A DNA stretch of 64,000 bases from Daphnia pulex. Taxonomy: Eukaryota; Arthropoda; Branchiopoda; Diplostraca; Daphniidae. The stretch lies in assembly GCF_021134715.1 (NCBI RefSeq), contig NC_060019.1:4216001-4280000 (forward strand), written 5' to 3'. This document shows, piece by piece, positions 1-9,660 of this stretch (positions within the stretch are counted from its first letter, which is position 1; each line of letters begins with the position of its first letter). A program made the position numbers and the translations under genes. The notes beneath the pieces were generated by a model. That model had not been told where the DNA came from. It ran no database searches and saw only the letters and a program-made list of their open reading frames with translations.

Positions 1-960
1 AATGCCATCGCGCGAGAAATCGAGATTATGGGTGACACGTTTGAGCTTCCACCTCCTCGTCCTGCATCAAAGCAAGTTCTCTTCAATTCATCGTATCCTT
101 CCCAAGCAACAAAGAAGCGCATTTGTCCATTTTGTTCTGGAGAGCATTCGCCGACAAGATGCTCCGAATTCAAGACACCGGAAGATCGCGCAAAAATTGT
201 GAAGATAAAGAAGCTATGTTCCAACTGTCTTCATTCAGGACACACTAATTTGAAAGACTGCCCTAATCGTTTTGGGTGTCAACACTGCAATCAGCAGCAC
301 CACACCAGTCTTCATTTTGAAAAGAGACCGCCGGGTACTCCCCCGAAGTCTTCCTCTTCTCATACTGGATGTCTTCAAACCAAAGCAGTTTCAAAAGTTG
401 TGGCAGCCATGGTGACTGAATCTTTACCATTTGTTTTTCTTAAAACAGCAGTTGCCCCCGTTTGCTCACATCTTACTTCTACATTTGCTAATCTACTAAT
501 CGATGATGGATCACAAATCACCTTTATCACAGCTAGACTAGTCAAATTACTCCGTCTTTATCCAATACGACGAGTATCGCTCCTTCTCTCCGGCTTTAAA
601 GGAATTTCAGCATCCTCCATGGAACCAAGCTACTACGACGTCGTCAATTTCTGGCTCCAAGGGTTAAACGGCGAACGTCTCTTAATTCAAGCTGTTGTTC
701 TTGACTCGATTGTTGAACCTTTAGAAGACCCTCATCGAGCAATTCTCTCAACTCTGCCTCATCTACAAAATCTTCAGTTGGCTCATCCTACGTCAACAGA
801 TGATCACTTTTCCGTCGATATCTTGATTGGAGCTGATTCGTATTGGTCCATCGTTGGCGATGAAAACATTCATGGCAACGGCCCTACAGCTGTCAACAGT
901 TTTATCGGATATCTCGTTTCTGGTCCACTTCAGGATTACCATCCATCGACTCAACGATCC
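1..960 (+). mobile_element. BEL/Pao retroelement fossil, gag-protease fragment
   Basis: The reading frame from about position 28 encodes a cysteine/histidine-rich stretch (residues about 30-95) with the spacing of BEL/Pao gag zinc knuckles, then a retropepsin-like domain (about 135-300) ending in the family's typical 'GYLVSGPL' block. The fragment runs off the left edge of the window. Near 940-960 it meets antisense sequence that flanks the LTR at 977-1240, so it lies in the opposite orientation to the pol body to its right. This is a fossil: broken by rearrangement and truncation. It looks fairly young, because long frames remain open. Confidence 0.85.
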
Positions 961-976
961 TGGTTACGGCACCAAA

Positions 977-1240
977 TGTCGGGAAATAAACGACTTTGTT
1001 TTGTCTTTGTATTAAACAGACAAATACAATAGAGAATTGAACGGGAAAGAAACTGAGAGTTTAGACGAGAGAGAAAATGCGGAGCTAACGACCAGTCGAT
1101 TAGAGAGAAGGACGCGAACTGGGGCTTCTAGAACAAAGAAAGGGGGTTCTAGCAATTAGGGGGTGAGAGAGGGTGACAAAAAATGAGGGGGGGTTACAAC
1201 GTTGCAATATAAATTTGGGAGGGAAATAATATTTCCGACA
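977..1240 (-). repeat. BEL/Pao long terminal repeat
   Basis: On the minus strand this 264-bp block begins TGTCGGAAAT and ends ATTTCCCGACA, giving the TG...CA ends and short terminal inverted repeats expected of an LTR. The integrase frame ends just upstream at 1265, with a purine-rich stretch between. Immediately downstream (961-976) is a TGGTGCCGTAACC motif like the primer-binding site that follows 5' LTRs in arthropod BEL/Pao and Gypsy elements. An LTR flanked by integrase on one side and a primer site on the other suggests a rearranged or circle-derived copy. No second LTR was found in the window. Confidence 0.75.
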
Positions 1241-2785
1241 TACTCCCGGCCCGGAAGCTTTCTTCTACTCTTCTGCCATATTCCGGATCCTTTTTTCGGC
1301 GGCGATGGCCGCTTTCCGACGAGGTCTCGTTGGTACAGAAGAGGCGGGATTGGGAAGAACTTGAGCGCTTGGAGAAGAATCAATTGGCGCAGTCACTTCC
1401 AGCGGATACAGTTTTGAGACCGGACGGTTTGTTTTTCCTTCCGCGGTGCGGATGTTGGCTGCTCGGATTTCTCCATCCGGGCTGATGATGAGGCTTTCGA
1501 TCACAGCCAGTTTCCAATAGATTCGGGGTCCTTCGTTATGAACTAGAACCACGTCACCGACCTTGATGCTGGGCTTGAATTTCTCCTTGCATGTGATGTG
1601 TCGTTCCCGGAGGCTGGTCAAGTAGTCCTTTTGCCAACGGGACCAGAAAGCTTTGAGGATTCGTTGTCTTCGGCTGAACATGTCAAGGAGGTGGGAAGGC
1701 TTCTCACCGAAGGTGGGATCAAGCAGCTCCTCTTCAACGGCTGGGTTGTGTGGGAGTGGAGTCAAGCGATCACCATACATCAGATGAGACGGTGTAAGAG
1801 CTTGAGGGTCGTTCAAATCTGACGACACATACGTGATCGGACGATCGTTCAGGATGGCCTCGATCTCTGTGACGATAGTCCGGAACTCAGCGAATTTGAG
1901 TTTGGTACGACCGAGCATTTTCTTGAGAGCTTCCTTGGTCAGGCCGACAAGTCGTTCCCAAAAGCCCCCATGCCAAGGGGCACGCTTCGGAATAAAACGC
2001 CATTCGATTTGACAGTCGGAAAGATAATTGGTAACTTCCGAACTGTTGAAAATGGACTTGAGGGCACGAGCGGCACATTCGAAGGTTGTGGCATTGTCCG
2101 AGAGAACCATTGTTGGGGTAAAGTGGTGGGAGATGAAACTTCTGAAGGCTAGTATAAAACTAGCTGCCGTGAGGTCTTCTACTAACTCCAGGTGGATGGC
2201 ACGAGATGTAGTGCACGTAAAGAGGCAAATGTAAGCCTTTAAATCTGGTTGGCTAGATGGACCACGGACTGGAAATGGGCCAGCAAAATCGATGCCGGTA
2301 ACGGCGAAGACCTTGTCTCCACGGACTCGAAAACTTGGCAATGTAGCTGGATTGGGGGCTCTGTAAGGAGCCCCGTTCACCCGGCGGCAGCGAGTGCAGA
2401 GGCGCACGATGGCTTTCACCTGTTGGCGGATGGATGGGATCCAAAATCTCTGGCGGATGCTAGAAATAGTGTAAGAAACACCGGAATGAAGAGTGCGCTC
2501 ATGAAAATGTTGAATTATGAGGCGGGTGAGTTCGGTATTCTTCGGTAGGAGGATGGGATTTCGAGCATCACTTGATAAATCGGCATTATTTAAACGGCCA
2601 CGGCAGCGAATGATCGAATCAGCATCCAAATAAAGATCCAACTGGGATATCAGTGCTGGTCGACGTCCCTTGTGGTCTCCGCGTAGATAGGGGAGAGCTG
2701 TACTAGTTGACGCGATTTTTTGTTTTTTGGCCACCATACTTTTAAAAATAAACTTTCGATACTCCCGATTATCTTAAAAGAAAGA

Positions 2786-4594
2786 GGGGAGAATGAGCTA
2801 TATGCCTCGTATTTTTAATTTACAGAAACTCACCTTTATTAGACCAAAAAATAGATGTGAAAACATAAAAATTAAAAGACGAGATGCCCCGTTGAAGGGG
2901 CACTTCGCTCCATGTATGGGGGCATGAAAGCCCATGTTATTCTTATGGACTAACAGTCCAAGGGACGGTACATCAGTAAAACGTATAAATAAAGAAAGAA
3001 AGTTAAGATTCAAAAGTATATTATTGGTGGAAATGATAACGATACATGAGTTATTTAAGAATCACAAATTAAAATGGCCACGACATCAAGATCATTAAAA
3101 TAACTAAGAACATTGGCCGTGATGTGGTTCTCTGGAACTGGAGTTTGGTCTTTTTGGACTGGAACGGGAGTTTGGCATTCTTGGACGATGTTATCGTTGG
3201 ATGCTGGGATTCCTATGAAGATGGGACTGGTTATGAATTAAAAGGACGATCCGTGACGAAAGATGGAGCAAAGTCGACCGATCTTTCTGACATATCCAGC
3301 CAAATTATTGACGGATCCAACAGAACTAAGAGGGGCACCATTGAGGAAATATTCATTAAAATGAACTCTGAAATAAAGAGACAAATTTGTTAGCCAAAGA
3401 CGACATTTCAATTGAAAAGAATGTTACCGTGGAAAGGCAAAATATGGTGGAATAGACTTCTCTGTGGCAGATACTGTAAGGCAGACTGTAACCAGTGTGC
3501 ATCTCTCACCTGAAGTTCAACCTCAACATTGTCAAAGAAGGAATCAACGTAATGCTTGTTGAAGCTGGTAGCTCTGCTTAGAGATGTTGCTTGTGGTTTT
3601 CTGATTGAAAGGTCTTGACGTCTTCTCATGAAACCAGAGAGCCAGTCTCTTCCAGCTTCCTTCTTGACCGACCAAGAAAGAGGGACAATACATTTTTCTT
3701 GGGTAGCGTACTGATAAGCCAATCTTCTCATGTCTGTGGTAGTGATTCCATGATAAATGTCACTGGCCCTTTTGACGTAACTGCTAAGATTGCTTTCTTG
3801 TTCGCTGCTGAAAACCTAGAGCGAACAAGAAAGAATTAACATTGCAACACATACACAGAAAAATTATAAGTAGATTTACCTTACGATGTTTTTGGTAACC
3901 CCCAATGCTTGTAGTTGCTTCAGCTTCATCTTGAATTCCAGCAGCCAAGAAATTTTTGACATATCTCAGTAGAGATCTTTTTGGGATGGAGGTTGCTTTG
4001 GAAACATCACATACTTTTTGTTTCTCAGCAACAACTTTCTTAACAGCTTTCAAAATGTAACCATCTGGATACATACAACGTTCAGTTTTTCTAATGTAAT
4101 GCCTAACCATCTTACATTTAGCAAAAATTGACAGACTTTTTAAGACTCACCATTTTGACATTAGACGACAGAGATTTTATACCCGCAAAGCGCAAACTGC
4201 CCCAACGTTGTCAGGCCATTTTGCCTCAAGAATAGGTGTCGTTAATCAAATTGATTTTTCAGTAACTCCTCTAAGGAGAAATAATAAACTAAAATATCAG
4301 ATTGAAAGAGGAAAGAATTTCCTTCAAGAATATTATTTGTTGAAAGTTTTATTCTATTTCTGAAACCCGTAAATTGAAAAAATCTGTCAAAGCTGATGAC
4401 ACGATTTTAAGGCGCCAAAATAATTGTTTCATTTATTACTGGACCCTTAGGACTTTTTTAATGATTTTTTTTTAAACGATGGAGATTTTCGGGTTGCATA
4501 AGCGTGAATTTTTCCTATACTTAGGTTTCATTAAAACATATCTCAATATCGATAGTGCCAACATATACACTACCCTACTTGCCCCGTTCTCCCC
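2786..4594 (-). mobile_element. pogo-like DNA transposon, deleted copy
   Basis: The insert carries inverted ends GGGGAGAATGAGC (left) and, read inward from the right, GGGGAGAACGGGGC. TA follows the right end and a diverged GA lies at the left, as expected for Tc1/mariner-pogo insertion at TA. It interrupts the BEL/Pao pol body. Two pieces of a transposase N-terminal region are present on the minus strand (see 3408-4110). No DDE catalytic domain is visible, so the copy cannot be autonomous. The same ends occur on a miniature element at 61017-61837. Both also share an internal GTTGAAGGGGCA motif (here near 2891). Confidence 0.75.
3408..4110 (-). pseudogene. pogo-like transposase, N-terminal part only
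   Basis: A first exon (about 4110-3880) begins MVRHYIRKTER and contains a Psq/CENP-B-type helix-turn-helix ('AVKKVVAEKQKVCDVSKATSIPK'-like region, about residues 20-60). After a roughly 60-bp intron, a second exon (about 3818-3508) contains 'GRDWLSGFMRRRQDLSIRKP' and 'ATSLSRATSFNK'. These are the hallmark CENP-B-type DNA-binding sequences of pogo/Tigger-like transposases in insects and crustaceans. The frame then ends in unrelated residues, and the DDE endonuclease half is absent. Remaining function would at most be DNA binding. I read it as a dead internal-deletion derivative. Confidence 0.7.
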
Positions 4595-6611
4595 TACTCG
4601 TATTCGTTGGCAAAAAAACGAAATTGAAAAGAGACGATCCATTTGCGTTCCGCTTGGATGAGTTCCAGTGTGGAAAGAAATTCGCGATTCCATTCAGCTT
4701 TCGGTCGTTGAAAATTGCTAAATTGTCGAGAAACATATGCCGTTGTTCTTTTCAACGAACTCCAGTTGAAACGGACGATGTCGATAACTGTTGAAATATC
4801 CAGTGGCAGGGGGAGTCGTTCCGGAGTTGCGATGGTGGAAATTTCTGCAAGATGACGAATTTTAATTTGACTGAGGCTAGAGACGCTCCATTGCGGCCAT
4901 TCATCTTCGGAAGATAACCATAGTGGGCCCCGTGTCCAAATCGAAGACGTTTGAAGTTGGTGGAGCGTTAGGCCTCTCGTTACCAGATCAGCTGGATTTG
5001 AAGCAGTGGGGCAGTAATGCCAACTGGCTTGATGAAGACGGTTGAATGTGATGATCGTGGAGACACGGTTAGCGACGAAGAGATTCTTCTGTTTGTCGTT
5101 TTTTGACAACCAATATAAAACAATTTGACTATCAGACCACATGGTGACTGATAGAGAGATCTCGAGGACTTGGAAGGCGGTGATGATCGTCGTCGCGATG
5201 CGAGTTCCAATAAGGGCTGCCATGAGTTCTAGCTGCGGAAGAGTCAACTGAGGGCCGTTGCCTTTCAGCGGGGCGACTCGAGCCTTGGAAATAACGAAGG
5301 AAGAGTTCTGGCCGTCAAGGAGATAGGCGACAGCACCATATGCTTGCTGACTGGCGTCGACAAAAATATGAAGAGATTTTACACGAGACCTATCACCGAA
5401 GTAGGAACGGGGAACCTTGGGTTTTGCGTCAGAAAGGGAGCTGCATAAACCAAGCCAGCGATCAGCGAAAGAAGCCGGTAAAGGATCGTCCCATTGTAAT
5501 TCTTCTCTCCAAATTTCTTGCATAAGAATGCGGGCAGGAATAGAAAGAGGCGTAATGAATCCAAGTGGGTCGTAGATGGAAGAAAGTCCGCGAAGAACAT
5601 CACGCTTGGTGGGTGAAGTGGAACAAAACGGCGTTAAAAAGAAGAGAGGTAGCTGTAGAGTGTCTGTCGAGCGATCCCACAAAAGACCCAAAGTTTTGGT
5701 GAGAGTCGAAACATCCGCCACACCTCCCGAGATAGCACGTTCGTTGAGAGATGGATCGAGTGATTCAGCGTAGTAATTCAATGCTTCTTCTGGAGTTTCA
5801 CTTCCCGAAATCAGATTATCAACGTAGATATTAGCTTCGATGTCAACACTGATGGGAGTTGAACTACGCTTAAGATGCTTTTTGATCACTGAATTTAAAA
5901 TGAATGGACTGCTACTTGCTCCGAATGGAACAACTTTAAAACGGTAAATGACAAAGTCGAAATCGGGATCGTTGTCATTGCTGAGCCAAAGGAAGCGAAT
6001 GAAGTCACGATCAGCTTCGTGAAGTTGTACCTTGTGAAACGCTTTCTCAATGTCGGAAGAAAAACCAATGCGATGCACACGAAATCGAAGCAGAATGTGG
6101 AGCATATCGTTTTGAAGAGGAGGACCAATGAGGAGGCAGTCGTTGAGGCTTGCACCATGTCTAGTTTTGCAGGAGCAATCGTACACGATACGAATCGGAG
6201 TTGTAGCAGAATCCTTTTGAACAGCAAAATGCGGAATGTAGTGACAACCGTGTGGCGCCTGTTGAGTACGAGGCACCCGCTCGATGAATCCGGCAGAAAG
6301 TTGGTCACGGATAATTTTACTGTACAGCTGTAAGAGCTGAGGTTTTTTCAGAAGACTCCTGACCGTGTGGCGAGTTTGTCGTTGGCAAATGAGATAATTA
6401 GATGGCAGTTCTGGATGGTCATCTTTCCATGGTAGCCGCGCTGTGTACTGGTTACCTTGATCAGTAATGCAATCAGCTTGATAGGTTGCCGCTGCATCTG
6501 CGTTCTCGACGTCAGGAAGAATTCCTAAAGTTTCGAGTGACCATAAACGAGTGATGTCGTCTAGTTGAACAGCGGAGATGTGAAAACTGGACGACATCAC
6601 TCGTTTCACTC

Positions 6612-7050
6612 GCTCACAAAGCGCTAGATCTAGCGCGAAATATTTGACTTCATTATTTTTCGCGCTAAATACCTATATTTTAGCTAGTTATTTGTGTTTG
6701 TAAATTATGTCATGAATTTAAATGTGCTAAATTTGACGAATTGCGCGCAAGTTAATCTTAAGTTAATTAAAAGCGCAATGCGCGCTTAGATACAGCTAGA
6801 TCTAGCGCGAACAATTAAAAATTTTTGGCCCAGCGACTCAGGTTTGCAGCTATGAATTTTAGCCCGATGTTAAAGGCGCTAAATTTTGTAGATCGCGCGC
6901 AAGTAAATTAGAAGTAAGTCATCAGCGCCATGCGCGCATATAAATAGCGGAAAAATAGGCTATTTAATATAACATATAAATATGTATTTAATTGTTTTTC
7001 ACGCAGCAAGCTGCGTAAAACAGCGGACGGGCGACGCTTAGCGCTTAGAA
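6612..7050. repeat. GCGC-rich repeat with two direct units, left arm
   Basis: The block starts at the BEL/Pao break and is full of GCGCTAGATCTAGCGC-type palindromes (6621, 6807). It holds two direct units of about 170 bp, each with a (G/T)GCTAAATTT...GCGCGCAAGT...ATGCGCGC order (about 6723-6790 and 6877-6940). Its right half is repeated in inverse orientation at 9405-9660, with matching TAAGCGTCGCCC, ATGCGCGCATG and GCGCTAAATTT blocks. No coding potential was seen. It may be terminal repeats of an unidentified DNA transposon or a satellite-like repeat. Confidence 0.6.
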
Positions 7051-7086
7051 CACTTATTTATTGGTCACTTTGCCGTTCCATAATAT

Positions 7087-7135
7087 GGTATTCCTTTTTT
7101 CAGTTTTTTTTTTTATAAAACAAAAAAGGAATACC
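7087..7135. repeat. perfect 14-bp hairpin
   Basis: GGTATTCCTTTTTT at 7087-7100 is the exact reverse complement of AAAAAAGGAATACC at 7122-7135, with a 21-base T/A-rich spacer. The ends could be short terminal inverted repeats of a miniature element or a foldback. Nothing links it to a gene. Confidence 0.6.
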
Positions 7136-7199
7136 TTTAAGTCATCAAAGAATCTCGAAGTTTAATATTAGTTGTATGTCTTCTTTTATCAATTCCCAT

Positions 7200-7525
7200 G
7201 TATCAATCATTAATCAACAATTAATAAATGATTCAACAATGAGTGATATAGGTAAATGAAAATGTATAGGTTTTATTAACGTTTCCTTTATCAATAAATA
7301 TTTAATGGTTGATTTCTTCGTATTAACTGTGGTTTCATATTTTTTTATTTATTTCGATTAGCTTGATTTATGTTTGATTATTTCATCAACGTTTAATAAT
7401 TAAATACTTATATATTGGTTGATTTAATCATTTATCAATGCAAATTGATATGTTTAATGATGACGCGGAGTTAAAATAAATTAAACGATACATATGTTGC
7501 ATAAAGGGAAAAACGGCACCCCATA
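7200..7525. repeat. AT-rich arm ending in GGCACCCCATA terminus (element A)
   Basis: This AT-rich arm ends with GGGAAAAACGGCACCCCATA (7506-7525). The whole arm is an imperfect inverted copy of the left arm of the element that starts at 7533: for example ATGCAAATTGATATGTTTAATGATGACGCGGAG-like sequence here and its reverse complement at about 7568-7602. Only 7 bases (7526-7532) separate the two termini, so together they form a 47-bp near-palindrome inside a roughly 500-bp inverted repeat. I read it as one end of a second copy abutting the first. Confidence 0.6.
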
Positions 7526-8070
7526 AGGCGAATATGGGGTGCCGTTTTTCCCTCTCGTCACTCACTCCGTGTCATCGTTAAACATATAAATTTGCATTGA
7601 TATATTATTAAACCTACCAATTCATACTTTGATATCAAGAAATCAACCATACTATTTGTATTAATTGATTAAACATTAATAAATTGATTAAATACATTTC
7701 AAACATGAATCAAACATTAATAAAGCAATAAAATTCATATCAAACATGAATCAAATCAATTTAACAAAATAACCGAGGGAAAGAATCATTAACGTGAAAA
7801 TGCTAAACATTTATTATTTATGTGGAAAAAGGAATAATATTAAATAATTCTACCGATTCCATAAAATTTATAATTTAACTTCGAATTCAAGTTGTTAAAA
7901 AAGACAGCCACCTAGCGGTTTATAAATGCTTCATTCGCCCACCCCCTTAATAGCCAGGGAACGGGAGCGGAGAGCGAGCGGTGCGATAGCGCCATCATCT
8001 TGGAATAGGTCTAAGCAATTCATTTTATCGTATTATTTACGAAACGTGCAAGCGCTAAAATATATTTAAA

Positions 8071-9337
8071 CACAGCAGCGGTAGAATACTTACCTTAACA
8101 TACTTTAGTGGGCCAGGATTACTTACAAGACGAAACTACTTACGAGCTTAACATACTTAAATAGTTTTTTCATACTTACATTTTGTAAGTAACGAGTAAG
8201 CATGTAAGTATGTGCCTCCAACATACTTACTTGAATAAAAGAAAAGCCTTCTATAGGAATCGAACACGGGTCTCTCGAATCACAGTCAGATGCTGATCCG
8301 CTGTGCCATTCTTGATATGATATAACTAATTAAATAACCGTTATGAATCAACGGGGGGGTTTAGGATTTAGAGATTTTTATGTCCAAACATTATATTCAA
8401 TTTTCTCTCCTAAAGCGGCGAGCATGTGCCCTTATTCATTTTTTTTCACAAAAATGATTTACAGGAAAGCTGCTTTAAACTCGGTACTACCAGTTCCTTC
8501 AGTAGATATAAATAGGGCAGCAAATTTTTCCTACAATTAATGAAAAAAAAGGAGTTATATTCCTTAAACAAGTAGTTTACATGTATTCTAGAGTTCTACC
8601 TGAACGATGGCCATATTTCTTGAATAATGCTCATGGATGGACTGAGAAACAAAGAGCAGGGCCTCGTAGGTCAGGAAATATCTTTGTCGCAACATAAGTA
8701 GCAAGCCAGCCTCCCATTCAAATTCACTAAACGCAGCACCATGAGTGAAAAGGAGGGATTCAATTTCACGATGAGCAGCAGGAACCAAATTTTACTGGCC
8801 AAAATGTTGGGGTTGTTGTTCGTGATCAAAATCATGCCTATCTTCAGCTGATGATTGTTCAAGACCAGCCCTGACGCCATCAGTTGTGTTACTACTAGCA
8901 ATAACAACATCTTCAATGGACGTGGGATCACTAGCCTCGTCGACTACCAAGTTGAATCCAGTAGTCGATATATATAGGCTAAGCTCAATCAAATTCCAAA
9001 AGTGAGCAAAAGTACAAGTACAAAGTACAAGTATGTTATTAGCTGTTTAAGTATGTATACGACGAAAATAAGTATGAAAAATAGGTATAAGTATGTTCGT
9101 CCAATATACTTACAAATTTACAATACTTACAAATAGTTGAACATACTTACAACTCCCTAAACTACTTGATATTTAAAAAAGATAGTGCTTGCAAGTATGA
9201 AAATGAGTTGTAAGTACGTTGAAAAATATTTCAAGTAGGAAATTTTCCAAATTAAGTATGAAAAAAGCCCTACTTGACAAATTCAGTACTTTTAACCTAC
9301 TAACATACTGGAAATTAAGTATGTTACCGCTGCTGTG
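8071..9337. mobile_element. nested transposon with CACAGCAGCGGTA ends
   Basis: CACAGCAGCGGTA (8071-8083) is matched in inverse orientation by TACCGCTGCTGTG (9325-9337). Both flanks are packed with AAGTATG/CATACTT subterminal repeats (about 8085-8235 and 9010-9320), a pattern typical of hAT-like elements. The minus strand at 8588-8992 keeps decayed coding sequence, including 'AHREIESLLFTHGAAFSEFEW', which weakly resembles the hAT C-terminal dimerisation block, but frames change between pieces. No 8-bp target duplication could be found at either end. The hAT assignment is therefore tentative and the copy is dead. Confidence 0.5.
8250..8325 (-). pseudogene. tRNA-like remnant
   Basis: Read on the minus strand, the stretch has a D-arm-like TGGCACAGCGGATCAGCATC, a TCTGACTGTGATTCGAGA segment resembling a tRNA-Arg anticodon arm, and a TGTTCGATTCC T-loop (B-box). 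The acceptor ends do not pair well and the T-stem is poor. I read it as a decayed tRNA or tRNA-derived SINE head inside the nested transposon, not a working gene. Confidence 0.4.
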
Positions 9338-9404
9338 AAGCTACTTAACAAGCATCGCATCAAATTTTATTAACAGGCGTAACAATGGAAGCGATTGCGG
9401 TGAC

Positions 9405-9660
9405 TGGTCGGAAGAGTAGCGCTTGCCCGTCCGTTATTTTAGCGCTTACCGCGCGTCCGTTCGCGATTTTAGTGCTAAGCGTCGCCCATTTGCTTTTTTA
9501 GGCCGCTCACTGCGCGAAAAATAATTAAGTCAAATATTTCGCGCTATAGATCTAGCGCTATGTAAGCGCGCATGTCGCTTATCATTTACTTTAAAATTCA
9601 CACGATGCGCTAAATTTAGTGCAATTCATTTTATCATATAATTTATAAAATACGCATTGT
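9405..9660. repeat. GCGC-rich repeat, right inverted arm
   Basis: This is an inverse partner of the right half of 6612-7050. It shares TAAGCGTCGCCC (9476-9487), GAAAAATAATTAAGTCAAATATTTCGCGC-like sequence with an AGATCTAGCGC palindrome (9548-9558), ATGCGCGC-type and GCGCTAAATTTAG blocks. The segment GCAATTCATTTTATC near 9622 is also repeated directly at about 8016. It lies inside the 7533-11557 element while its partner lies outside, so the order of insertions is not resolved. Confidence 0.55.

Larger units (their letters stand above)
1241..6609 (-). mobile_element. BEL/Pao retroelement fossil, pol body
   Basis: Reading on the minus strand, 6609-4595 encodes a BEL/Pao-type reverse transcriptase and RNase H region with the Pao-retrotransposon (A17) signature. 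2737-1265 encodes the integrase part: zinc-binding region 'HSGVSYTISSIRQRFW', DDE core and C-terminal domain. The two parts are separated by a 1.8-kb pogo-like DNA transposon (2786-4594). The gag-protease part is not on this strand; a fragment of it lies inverted at 1-960. Fossil status: broken by one large insertion and one rearrangement, with few other disruptions visible. That makes it recent compared with the decayed copy at 62180. Confidence 0.85.

Noticed and set aside
5895-6308. 137-codon minus-strand frame
   Set aside because: Shadow in another frame of the reverse transcriptase region.
8250-8325. tRNA gene candidate (minus strand)
   Set aside because: A- and B-box-like sequence is present, but acceptor and T-stem do not pair. 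Listed as a remnant only.
8588-8992. Confident hAT transposase call for the nested element
   Set aside because: Resemblance is weak, frames are mixed and no 8-bp target duplication was found, so only a tentative label was kept.
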